64,000 nt of DNA from Paenibacillus endophyticus (GTDB lineage Bacteria; Bacillota; Bacilli; Paenibacillales; Paenibacillaceae). Location of the stretch: NCBI RefSeq assembly GCF_014192395.1, contig NZ_JACHXW010000022.1:1-64000 (forward strand), written 5' to 3'. The position numbers and the translations under genes were made by a program. The notes beneath the pieces are model-generated. The model did not search any database, was not told the origin of the DNA, and saw only the letters and a program-made list of their open reading frames with translations. Positions 17,931-26,162 of this stretch are shown one piece after another (position 1 is the stretch's first letter; each line of letters opens with the position of its first letter).

Positions 17931-18611
17931 ATGAATCGAAGGATATTGGTCGTCGAGGATGACATGCTGCTGCGTGAATTAATAACGGACTACTTCGCGA
18001 AGGAGCAATGGGAGGTGCATGAGGCCGAAAACGGGAGGCTTGCGCTTGAGCTTTTTGAACAGCATGCGTTTGACTTAATCGTTCTCGATATTATGATGCC
18101 GGAAATGGATGGATGGTCGGTATGCAGGCGCATCCGAAAGAAATCAGATATCCCGATCATTATGATTACGGCAAGGGCTGAGGATGACGACCAAATGATG
18201 GGTTTCGAGCTTGGTGCCGACGAATATGTGACTAAGCCGTTAAGTCCCAGGGTGCTTGTTGCCCGGGCCAACGCCTTGATGAAAAGAAAGGAAGGGACGG
18301 TCGGCCAGGAGGGGGCTGTGCTTGCCTATGGTCAATTATCGGTCAATCGCCAATCACACGCGGTAACGGTTGCGGGAAGCATGATTAATCTCTCGCCGAA
18401 AGAATATGAATTGCTGCTCTTTCTGATGAAGCATTACGGCAAGGTGCTGGCCCGTGATTTTATTCTCAACGGGGTGTGGGGCTACGACTATTTGGGCGAT
18501 TTGCGCGCGGTAGACACTCATATTAAAAAACTAAGAGCCAAGCTTGGGTACGAGGGCCGGTTGATAAGTACCGTTATCCGCGCAGGATATAAGTTCGAGA
18601 TGGAAGCATGA
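17931..18611 (+). CDS. OmpR-family response regulator
   Basis: 226 residues: receiver domain (about 1-115) with phospho-acceptor Asp53 in IVLDIMMPEMDG and the Lys of TKPLSP, then a winged-helix DNA-binding domain (about 130-225) with the family end RAVDTHIKKLRAKLG and IRAGYKFE. GGAGG lies upstream of the ATG. Its stop overlaps the kinase start by four bases. It heads a three-gene operon with the kinase and a lipoprotein. Target genes are unknown; the lipoprotein is a plausible accessory sensor or target. Confidence 0.92.
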   Translation: MNRRILVVEDDMLLRELITDYFAKEQWEVHEAENGRLALELFEQHAFDLIVLDIMMPEMDGWSVCRRIRKKSDIPIIMITARAEDDDQMMGFELGADEYVTKPLSPRVLVARANALMKRKEGTVGQEGAVLAYGQLSVNRQSHAVTVAGSMINLSPKEYELLLFLMKHYGKVLARDFILNGVWGYDYLGDLRAVDTHIKKLRAKLGYEGRLISTVIRAGYKFEMEA

Positions 18612-20365
18612 GAAGGCGCGGCGTTGCTTTTAGGCTGTTTGTCGTCACGTCCCTTCTCATCATCGTCGTATTCAGTTTGCTGGTGATTACGGCAGGCTTG
18701 TTCTTCGAGCATTTCTATCGGTCATCGAAAATTCATGTGTTAGAACGCAATATGAAGCAATTCGCTTCGCAGCTTGGGCCGGAGGGAAGCGGAAGCAAGC
18801 AGGTTTCCAAGCTGCTCGGCGCATTCATGAACGATAACGACGCAAGCACTTCAATCTTGAATAGCAGATTGGAAAGAATAGCGATAGAGCCTTATTTCTT
18901 CCAGCTCCAAGTCGGAAACAAAACGGTTACGGTTCGAATTCCTATGGAAGGAACGACAACTGAGGATCTCCCTCAGCATTTGCTTATCGGGTATAGGGTT
19001 GTAGTCGATGGCATCTTTATGGATGAGAAGGATACGGTCCTTCATCCGTTGGATATCGAGCCAGAAGGCAAAAAACCCGAAGCCGGGCTTGTGAGAGTGG
19101 AAGGAGTCATAACGGATCTCCTGCTTCCGATGGACAGGTCGAATAATCCTTTTTACCAGGACAGCCTGATCGATGGTGCGCGCATTGACTGGATAACGAA
19201 GGACGAGAAGCTGGAAATGCGTATGAGGGAGGGATATTCCCAGCAGACGGAGTGGACTGACAAATGGAGCGGTGTCGAATACGCGGTTCTTATTCAAGCG
19301 CTGCCAGGAGAGGGCAATGAGGAACGATATTTGTTCGCGATGACTTCGCTGCAGCCTGTCGGTGAAGCAGTCGGCATTCTTAAGCGGTATGTGGTCTATA
19401 TGGTGCCTATTATCGTTTTACTGGCAGTCATTCTCTCATCGATCTATTCCAGAATCGTCTCCCGTCCTTTGATTGCACTCAGCCGGACTGCGGAACGGCT
19501 TGCCGAGCTGGACTTTACTGAGGCGAAGGAAATAAGCTCCAAGGATGAATTTGGGGATTTGTCGCGGTACATGACGGCATTATCACGTAATCTGGATGCG
19601 ACCTTGACCGAGCTGACGCAAGCGAATCGTCAAATGCAAGAGGATATTGCGGAAAAACAGCGTTTGGAGCAGCTTCGCAAAGAGCTGGTTGCGAATATCT
19701 CCCATGAGCTGAAAACCCCGCTGGCAATCGTGAAAGGTTTCGCGGAGGGTCTGCAGGATGGGGTGGCAAACGAGAAGAGAGAGCGTTACCTCTCGCTAAT
19801 CGTGAAAGAAACGGATCGAATGAATGCGTTAATTATGGATATGCTGGAGTTATCCAAATTCGAGGTCAGAGCAGTTCGGCTTCGGCTCGAAAGCTTTTCC
19901 ATAAACGAGCTTGCCCTAAAAGTGCTGGATTCGTTCACGCAGCAGCTTCAGGCTAAACAGCTGCGATTGCGGCTGGACCCAGCAGGCAAGGACGATTGGA
20001 AAGTCATGGCGGATCCAAGGCGTATCGAACAGGTTTTGCTCAATTTGCTCAGCAACGCGATCCGCCATGCTGATGAGAACAGTGTCATAACGATTGGGAT
20101 TCGCCATTCTTTGAGCGGAACAGTAACGACAACAATCGAGAACATCGGTCCGCCAATCGGCGAGGAGGATCTAAACCGGATCTGGGACCAATTCTACCGG
20201 GCGGAACGCTCACGCGACCGCAAGTTCGGAGGGACAGGGCTCGGCCTTGCGATCGTCAAGCATATTTTGGAGCTTCATGGCAGCAAGTTCGGTGCAGCTA
20301 ATACGGATGAAGGCGTCGTTTTTTCTTTTACCTTATATGAAAACGGAGGATATTCTCATGAATAA
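18608..20365 (+). CDS. HAMP-domain sensor histidine kinase
   Basis: 585 residues. Transmembrane helix about 12-33, an extracellular sensor region about 34-255, a second helix about 257-280, HAMP about 280-332, HisKA with phospho-acceptor His366 in NISHELKTPL, and a HATPase with N box LLNLLSNAIRH and G box GGTGLGLAIVKH. It partners the OmpR regulator encoded upstream. The extracellular domain is long and of no recognised family. Its last codons overlap the lipoprotein gene by eight bases. Confidence 0.92.
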   Translation: MRRRGVAFRLFVVTSLLIIVVFSLLVITAGLFFEHFYRSSKIHVLERNMKQFASQLGPEGSGSKQVSKLLGAFMNDNDASTSILNSRLERIAIEPYFFQLQVGNKTVTVRIPMEGTTTEDLPQHLLIGYRVVVDGIFMDEKDTVLHPLDIEPEGKKPEAGLVRVEGVITDLLLPMDRSNNPFYQDSLIDGARIDWITKDEKLEMRMREGYSQQTEWTDKWSGVEYAVLIQALPGEGNEERYLFAMTSLQPVGEAVGILKRYVVYMVPIIVLLAVILSSIYSRIVSRPLIALSRTAERLAELDFTEAKEISSKDEFGDLSRYMTALSRNLDATLTELTQANRQMQEDIAEKQRLEQLRKELVANISHELKTPLAIVKGFAEGLQDGVANEKRERYLSLIVKETDRMNALIMDMLELSKFEVRAVRLRLESFSINELALKVLDSFTQQLQAKQLRLRLDPAGKDDWKVMADPRRIEQVLLNLLSNAIRHADENSVITIGIRHSLSGTVTTTIENIGPPIGEEDLNRIWDQFYRAERSRDRKFGGTGLGLAIVKHILELHGSKFGAANTDEGVVFSFTLYENGGYSHE

Positions 20366-20852
20366 AATGAAATTAATTTATGTATGTGCAACTATGCTTG
20401 TGCTGCTTCTTGCCAGCGCTTGCGGCGTAAAATCAAATGATGGCTATACCAATAACGCGAACGTACAGCCGACCGATCCCGCGAAGGACACGAATGCTGT
20501 CAATGCTGGCGGCTCGGTAGAAAACGAAGATGACATACTCATTATTGTAGACCAGACGCCCAAGCCAATTGAAGGAAACAGCTTTGATTTTGTGGTGAAA
20601 AAGCTTCCCGAAGGCTATGCTTTAGCCGAAATGCAATGGATCTCAGACAAGAGCAAAGTGATCAATACGGTTCAGGAAGCCATTGCGCATGGCGGAAATG
20701 GCGAGGATGGCTTTTACATTAGCGGCAATGGGCAATTCTCAGGTTTTTTCTATCCGGACTCCATGAAAGGCGAGGAAGGCAAGGTAACGTTCATATTCCG
20801 CAATGAGCAGGGCAAGGAACGGACGTGGCAGAAGTCGATCACGTTGAAATAA
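20358..20852 (+). CDS. Small lipoprotein linked to the two-component system
   Basis: 164 residues. The signal peptide ends in the lipobox LASAC (Cys about 22), then a Asn/Asp-rich linker and a single globular domain (about 60-164) with beta-strand-like pattern. The start at 20358 is set by GGAGG at 20346-20350; a longer in-frame reading from 20247 runs inside the kinase and has no ribosome site. Overlap with the kinase gene implies co-translation. No known family was recognised. Extracellular location next to a membrane sensor suggests an accessory sensing or stress protein (inference). Confidence 0.75.
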   Translation: MNKMKLIYVCATMLVLLLASACGVKSNDGYTNNANVQPTDPAKDTNAVNAGGSVENEDDILIIVDQTPKPIEGNSFDFVVKKLPEGYALAEMQWISDKSKVINTVQEAIAHGGNGEDGFYISGNGQFSGFFYPDSMKGEEGKVTFIFRNEQGKERTWQKSITLK

Positions 20853-20941
20853 CCGAAGTGCCATTGTAACTTTCTTGCAAATTCCGCATGCGGTATTCAT
20901 AATGGGGGGAAACCTATACAACCGCAAAATGGGGAACTTAC

Positions 20942-21946
20942 ATGAAAATGACGATTTACGATGTGGCTAGAGAGGCGGGCGTATCCATTGCTGCGGTATC
21001 GCAAGTCATTAACGGAAAAGGCAAAATCAGCGAGCAGCGCAGGCAGGAGATTGTGCAGGTCATGGAGCGGCTTAATTACCAGCCGAGTGTCATTGCTTCG
21101 GCATTGACGGGAAAAAAAACATTTACGCTCGGTCTTCTCGTGCCGGACATTTCCAATCCGTTTTTTGCTGAAATCGCGCGTGCTGTTGAGGATCAAAGCC
21201 ATCATCTGGGCTACAGCCTGTTTATATGCAGCACGGACAATAAGAAGGAGCGGGCCGAGCGGTATTTATCGTTGATGCAGCAGAAGCGCGTGGACGGCAT
21301 GATTATCGGAACGGGCATTGCCAATAAGAGCACGCTGGCGAGCTTGATGAAGGGCAGAGCGCCTGTTGTCGTCATTGCCCGTGAAGCGAAGCTCGCGGCC
21401 AAAACCGTAATCATTGATGATTATTGCGGAGGAGGCCTTGCTGCGAGCCATCTGCTGGAGCAAAACCACGTACAGGTTGGCTTATTGTCGGAGAATGAAG
21501 AGGTCAGCAGCAGCAGGGAACGGATTAGAGGTTTTGTATCCAAATGGAACGAGGCCGGGTTGAACATTGGAGCGGATAGGATTCGAATTTGCGGCGATGA
21601 ATTGGTTCAGGACGGCAAATCGCAAGCGGGGGAGCTGCTGCGCGGGCCGAATCCGCCAACGGCACTGTTTTGCTGCAATGACCTGCTCGCGATCGGTGCA
21701 CTAAAAGCGGCGAAGGAGCTTGGCTTGCGGATACCGGAGGATGTCTCGATCATTGGTTTTGATAACACGATCTTGGCAGAGCTGACGGATCCTCCGCTTA
21801 CGACGGTTGCCCAGCCAACCAAGCAAATGGGGCAGCTGGCAGTCGATTCGCTGATCGAAATGCTGGAATCGGGTGAAAAGAATGACGAGCGGATCGTGCT
21901 TCAGCCCGAGCTGGTTATTAGGCAATCTACGGCTATTAAACGCTAG
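20942..21946 (+). CDS. LacI-family repressor, probable regulator of the iol operon
   Basis: 334 residues. The HTH (IYDVAREAGVSIAAVSQVIN, about 4-23) and hinge are followed by a full effector domain with the family phrases NPFFAEIARAVEDQ and ISIIGFDN-like VSIIGFDNTILAEL. It is transcribed in the same direction as iolD and separated from it by a strong terminator, so it has its own unit. Position and the LacI-type operators at 22271-22304 make it the likely inositol-responsive repressor, comparable to IolQ of Geobacillus rather than the DeoR-type IolR of Bacillus subtilis (inference). Confidence 0.85.
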   Translation: MKMTIYDVAREAGVSIAAVSQVINGKGKISEQRRQEIVQVMERLNYQPSVIASALTGKKTFTLGLLVPDISNPFFAEIARAVEDQSHHLGYSLFICSTDNKKERAERYLSLMQQKRVDGMIIGTGIANKSTLASLMKGRAPVVVIAREAKLAAKTVIIDDYCGGGLAASHLLEQNHVQVGLLSENEEVSSSRERIRGFVSKWNEAGLNIGADRIRICGDELVQDGKSQAGELLRGPNPPTALFCCNDLLAIGALKAAKELGLRIPEDVSIIGFDNTILAELTDPPLTTVAQPTKQMGQLAVDSLIEMLESGEKNDERIVLQPELVIRQSTAIKR

Positions 21947-21969
21947 AATTTGAGGTTTGGATTATGTGA

Positions 21970-22010
21970 GGATCGGATAGTGGGAAGCTCCCGCTGTCCG
22001 ATCCTTTTTT
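21970..22010 (+). terminator. Rho-independent terminator of the LacI gene
   Basis: 16-base arms (21970-21985 and 21989-22004) starting ggatcgga and ending tccgatcc, agc loop, then six T. Confidence 0.9.
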
Positions 22011-22017
22011 ATAAATA

Positions 22018-22213
22018 TAAGACTTTATCTGTTTCACGCGATAACGTATTCTTCTATTTCTACGAGAAACGGATACCCTCCTCTTGCAGAGCACGGCGAA
22101 GCCAATTCTTCTTGAGTTATAAGAAAGTATAAGTTTCACATATAAATGTTTTTATATATCGTCGCGAAACGACTGCTTTTGCCACAGAGGACGGCGACAG
22201 CCGTTTACGCTTG
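22018..22213 (+). repeat. Tandem pair of a 97-98 bp intergenic repeat (locus A)
   Basis: Two units, about 22018-22115 (diverged) and 22117-22213. Each has an AT-rich half with tata...gaaag...and a GC-rich half running from gaaacg to ggacggcgacagccgttt and ending cttga. The GC half can fold because aaacgactg pairs with cagccgttt. A second pair of the same length and orientation is found at 56739-56933. It lies just upstream of the iol promoter. Confidence 0.7.
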
Positions 22214-22233
22214 ATGCTCATCAAATAAAAAGA

Positions 22234-22262
22234 TTGCCGGAGTCATCATTTTGGTGTATATT
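22234..22262 (+). promoter_or_regulatory. Sigma-A promoter of the iol operon
   Basis: TTGCCG (22234-22239), 17-base spacer, TATATT (22257-22262). Start expected near 22269, immediately before the two operators. Confidence 0.8.
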
Positions 22263-22270
22263 AAGGTCAA

Positions 22271-22304
22271 TTAAGCGCTTAACCTTGTTAAGTTAAGCGC
22301 TATA
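22271..22304 (+). promoter_or_regulatory. Two phased LacI-type operators at the iol start site
   Basis: A perfect 12-base palindrome TTAAGCGCTTAA at 22271-22282 and a second copy TTAAGCGCTATA at 22293-22304, identical in the core TTAAGCGCT. The centres are 22 bases apart, two helical turns, so two repressor dimers would bind the same DNA face over positions +2 to +35. The AAGCGCTT core fits LacI-family and, less well, catabolite-repression (cre) sites. Confidence 0.8.
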
Positions 22305-22327
22305 CCTGCTATTGGAGGCTGCTATAT

Positions 22328-24193
22328 ATGAAAAAAATCCGGTTGACGATGGCCCAAGCATTGCTGCGTTTTCTAGATCATCAATATGTATCCGTAGATG
22401 GAACGGAATCGAAATTCGTAAAGGGCGTTATGGGGATCTTCGGTCACGGCAACGTGACAGGGATTGGTGAAGCGATTGAGCGCAGTCCTGGAGAACTAAG
22501 CTTCATTCAAGGGAAAAACGAGCAAGGCATGGTTCATGCTGCAACCGCTTTCGCGAAACAAAAGAATAGGCTTCAAATTTATGCATGTACATCCTCGATC
22601 GGGCCTGGGGCATTGAACATGGTGACGGCTGCTGCCACAGCGACCGTCAACCGTATCCCGGTACTGCTGCTGCCTGGCGATAATTTCGCATCCAGGCAGC
22701 CTGATCCCGTGCTTCAGCAGCTTGAAGTCCAATCGGATTACACGATTTCTGCGGTCGACGCTTTTAAGCCCGTAAGTAAATATTGGGATCGCATCGTGCG
22801 TCCGGAGCAGTTGATGCAAGCAGCTATCCAAGCGATGCGCGTATTGACGGACCCGGCGGAGACCGGGGCAGTGACATTGGCTTTGCCGCAGGACGTTCAG
22901 GCGGAAGCGTTCGATTATCCGGAATCCTTTTTCGAGAAAAAGGTTCATTATCTGGATCGTCGCCATCCTGCGCCGGATGCGCTGCAGCGGGCGGCCCGAT
23001 TGATCGCGAAGAAGCAAAGGCCGCTTATTATTGCAGGCGGGGGCGTTCTATACTCGGGTGCTATGAAAGAGCTGGCAGCATTCGCCGAAACGTTCGGCAT
23101 TCCGGTAGCAGAGACGCAGGCTGGAAAAAGCTCGCTGCCATGGAATCATCCGCTGAATGCGGGAGCTGTCGGCGTTACCGGCACACTTGCTGCCAATCGA
23201 CTTGCAGCCGAAGCGGACCTCATCATCGGTGTCGGGACGCGGTATTCTGATTTCACGACATCCTCCAAATCCGCATTCCGCAGCGAAGAGGTTCAATTCG
23301 TCAATGTGAACGTCAGCGCCTTTGACTCGCATAAGCTGGGCGGCGTATCGCTCACCTGTGATGCGCAAGTCGGATTGGAAGGCCTTCGACATGCGTTGGT
23401 TGAGCTGGACTATCATGCAAGCTATGAATCATCCGAAGTTGCAGCGCTCAAGCAGCAATGGGATACGGAGGTTGACCGGCTGTATGCTGCAGAGCACGAA
23501 GACGGACTTGCTCAGACGAGAGCCCTTGGCGTAATCAACGAAAGCTTAGGCGATACCGATATTATCGTCTGCGCGGCGGGCAGCCTGCCAGGCGACCTTC
23601 ACCGTGTATGGCGTTCGGTTATGCCGAAAACCTACCATATGGAATACGGTTTTTCATGCATGGGCTATGAGGTTAGCGGAGCGTTCGGCGCGGCACTGGC
23701 AGAGCCTGATAAGGATGTCTATGCCATTCTAGGCGACGGCAGCTATTTGATGCTTCATTCGGAGCTTGTCACGAGCATCCAGGAGGGCCGCAAAATTACG
23801 GTTCTGCTGCTAGACAACCACGGCTATCAATGCATTCACAACCTGCAGAGAGGCCATGGCAGCGACGGCTTCGGCAATGAGTTCCGTTACCGTAACGGAC
23901 AAAACGGCGGCTTAACGGGCAGCTATATGCCGATCGATTTCTCGGCGCATGCGCGCAGCATGGGAGCTGCGGCCTATAAAGCAACGACGGCGGAAGAGCT
24001 GAAAGACGCCTTATTGCAAGCAAAGAACGAGCGAGGGACGACCTTAATTGAAATTGCGGTCGTGCCGGGCACGAACACAGGAGGCTACGAATCATGGTGG
24101 AACGTAGGCGTGCCCGAAGTATCCGTAAGCGATAAAGTTACAAAGGCCCATAAGGAAATGAAAGAAACGATCGATTCGGTCAATCTTATCTAA
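22328..24193 (+). CDS. iolD: 3D-(3,5/4)-trihydroxycyclohexane-1,2-dione hydrolase IolD
   Basis: Thiamine-diphosphate enzyme (621 residues; Bacillus IolD is of similar size) that opens the ring of the inositol-derived diketone to 5-deoxyglucuronate. The N-terminal domain has the ThDP Glu region in IQGKNEQGMVHAA. The C-terminal ThDP-binding motif is GDGSYLMLHSELVTS to DNHGYQC (about 471-500). TTGGAGG lies nine bases before the ATG. It is the first gene of the iol operon here, an order (D-E-C-A-G-B) unlike that of Bacillus subtilis (A-B-C-D-E-F-G-H-I-J). Confidence 0.95.
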   Translation: MKKIRLTMAQALLRFLDHQYVSVDGTESKFVKGVMGIFGHGNVTGIGEAIERSPGELSFIQGKNEQGMVHAATAFAKQKNRLQIYACTSSIGPGALNMVTAAATATVNRIPVLLLPGDNFASRQPDPVLQQLEVQSDYTISAVDAFKPVSKYWDRIVRPEQLMQAAIQAMRVLTDPAETGAVTLALPQDVQAEAFDYPESFFEKKVHYLDRRHPAPDALQRAARLIAKKQRPLIIAGGGVLYSGAMKELAAFAETFGIPVAETQAGKSSLPWNHPLNAGAVGVTGTLAANRLAAEADLIIGVGTRYSDFTTSSKSAFRSEEVQFVNVNVSAFDSHKLGGVSLTCDAQVGLEGLRHALVELDYHASYESSEVAALKQQWDTEVDRLYAAEHEDGLAQTRALGVINESLGDTDIIVCAAGSLPGDLHRVWRSVMPKTYHMEYGFSCMGYEVSGAFGAALAEPDKDVYAILGDGSYLMLHSELVTSIQEGRKITVLLLDNHGYQCIHNLQRGHGSDGFGNEFRYRNGQNGGLTGSYMPIDFSAHARSMGAAAYKATTAEELKDALLQAKNERGTTLIEIAVVPGTNTGGYESWWNVGVPEVSVSDKVTKAHKEMKETIDSVNLI

Positions 24194-24218
24194 ACGGGAG
24201 CAAAAGGAGAAATCACGA

Positions 24219-25118
24219 ATGGGCAATTATCCTTTCAAGCTAGGCATTCATCCGATCAATTGGGTAGGCGAGGATGTTAAAGAGCACGGAGAGCATACGA
24301 CTTTCGAGCAAATCGTAGATGAAATTCAGCTGCTTGGATTAACGGGGACAGAGATGGGATGCAGGTTCCCGACTGACCCAGACGTATTGAAGGAGGAGCT
24401 CTCGAAGCGCGGCATCCGTTTAACCTCACAGTGGAAAACGGTCTTGTTCTCAGATCCGAGCTATCGTGAGGCGGAGTTAGCTGCTTACCGCGAGCATGCG
24501 AAATATTTGCAAGGCATGGGCAGCACGGTCATCAGCACTTGTGAAGGAGGGGGCTCGCTCCATTTCGATGCGCGGCGGACACCGAATGAGAAGGAAGTGC
24601 TGCGCCTCGACGAAGCTGGCTGGCAGCATCTAGCCGAAGGACTGAATGCGGCTGGCGCGATCGCGCAGGAGTACGGCTTGAAACTGACCTATCATCATCA
24701 TGGCGGAACGGTTGTTGAAAGCCCGGATGAGATCAACAGGCTGATGGAGCTTACCGATCCGACGCTCGTCTATCTGCTGTTCGACACCGGTCATGCCTAT
24801 TACGGCGGAGCTGACCCGCTGCATGTGCTGCGCAAACATTATGACCGAATCGCATATGTTCACCTGAAGGATATTCGGCAGCATGTGCTGGATCGCTCGC
24901 GCGCCGAGCAAGCGGACTTCGTAACCTGCATCCGCAACGGGGTGTTCACCGTACCTGGCGATGGCTGCATTGACTTTGAACCGATCATCGGCGAATTAGC
25001 CGCCCGAGGCTATGACGGCTGGGCGATGCTGGAAGGCGAACAGGACCCTGCCGAGCATCCCGCATATGAGTATGCGAAGCAAGCATTAAACTACTTGAAG
25101 TCGCTTAAAATCACATAA
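24219..25118 (+). CDS. iolE: myo-Inosose-2 dehydratase IolE
   Basis: 299-residue TIM-barrel protein of the xylose-isomerase-like superfamily that dehydrates scyllo-inosose (2-keto-myo-inositol) to the trihydroxycyclohexanedione used by IolD. Landmarks are LGIHPINWVGEDVKEHG at the N terminus, the metal-site phrases TYHHHGGT and LLFDTGHAYYGG, and HLKDIR. It starts 25 bases after iolD with AAAGGAG as ribosome site. Length agrees with the family. Confidence 0.95.
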   Translation: MGNYPFKLGIHPINWVGEDVKEHGEHTTFEQIVDEIQLLGLTGTEMGCRFPTDPDVLKEELSKRGIRLTSQWKTVLFSDPSYREAELAAYREHAKYLQGMGSTVISTCEGGGSLHFDARRTPNEKEVLRLDEAGWQHLAEGLNAAGAIAQEYGLKLTYHHHGGTVVESPDEINRLMELTDPTLVYLLFDTGHAYYGGADPLHVLRKHYDRIAYVHLKDIRQHVLDRSRAEQADFVTCIRNGVFTVPGDGCIDFEPIIGELAARGYDGWAMLEGEQDPAEHPAYEYAKQALNYLKSLKIT

Positions 25119-25131
25119 AGGAGGATGCGGC

Positions 25132-26142
25132 ATGCAGCATGTGACTTTCCCAACAAGCAGGACGTTTGACTTTGCAGCCATTGGACGGCTGTGCATAGAT
25201 TTGAACGCGAATGAAATTAACCGCCCGATGGAAGAGACGATGACCTTTACCAAATATGTCGGCGGCTCGCCCGCGAACATCGCGATTGGAATGTCGAGAC
25301 TCGGTCAGAAAACGGCTTTTATCGGCAAAATCGCCAACGATCAAATGGGCCGATTTATTGCCAGCTACTTGCAGCGTGAAGGCATTGATACATCAAGCGT
25401 TACGGTGGATGACACCGGAGCAGTGACGGGTCTTGCTTTTACCGAAATCAAAAGCCCGTCTGAATGCAGCATTCTAATGTACCGCGACAACGTTGCTGAT
25501 TTGCTGCTGAAGCCAGAGGAGGTAAGCGAAGAGTTGATCTCGCAAGCCAAGCTGCTGCTGATCTCAGGTACGGCTTTGGCCCAAAGTCCCTCGCGGGAAG
25601 CGGTATTCCAAGCGCTTGAATATGCGAAGAAGCATGGAACAGTTATTGCGTTTGATCTGGATTACCGCCCTTATACATGGAAATCCGCAGAGGAGACGGC
25701 CGTTTATTATAATCTGGCGGCGGAGAAATGCGATATTCTCATCGGGACGCGTGAAGAGTTCGACCAAATGGAAATGTTCGAATCCAACCCGGAGCATGAT
25801 GACCGTGTGACGGCCACGAAATGGTTCAGCTATTCCGCCAAAATAGCGATTATCAAGCATGGCAAGGAAGGCTCGATCGCTTACACGAAGGATGGTTCGG
25901 AGCATCGTGCGAAGAGCTATCCGGCGAAGGTTATCAAAACTTTCGGAGCGGGCGATTCTTACGCGGCTGGCTTTCTATACGGCGTGATGCAAGGCTGGAC
26001 GCTGGAGAAAAGCATGGAATACGGCAGCGCGGCGGCTTGTATCGTTATTTCGAGCCACAGCTGTTCGGATGCAATGCCAACAACCGAACAGGTAGAAGAC
26101 TATATCAAGCGCTGCGAGCGCGGTGAAATTACAGCTTCATAA
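25132..26142 (+). CDS. iolC: 5-Dehydro-2-deoxygluconokinase IolC
   Basis: 336-residue PfkB/ribokinase-family kinase that phosphorylates 2-deoxy-5-keto-gluconate, trapping the pathway intermediate. Signatures are GGSPANIAIGMSRLG (about 43-57) and the C-terminal catalytic FGAGDSYAAGF (about 272-282, Asp being the base). AAAGGAGG precedes the ATG, 13 bases after iolE. The aldolase IolJ that should cleave its product is not in this cluster. Confidence 0.95.
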   Translation: MQHVTFPTSRTFDFAAIGRLCIDLNANEINRPMEETMTFTKYVGGSPANIAIGMSRLGQKTAFIGKIANDQMGRFIASYLQREGIDTSSVTVDDTGAVTGLAFTEIKSPSECSILMYRDNVADLLLKPEEVSEELISQAKLLLISGTALAQSPSREAVFQALEYAKKHGTVIAFDLDYRPYTWKSAEETAVYYNLAAEKCDILIGTREEFDQMEMFESNPEHDDRVTATKWFSYSAKIAIIKHGKEGSIAYTKDGSEHRAKSYPAKVIKTFGAGDSYAAGFLYGVMQGWTLEKSMEYGSAAACIVISSHSCSDAMPTTEQVEDYIKRCERGEITAS

Positions 26143-26162
26143 GCCGAGAGGAGAGCGACAAC

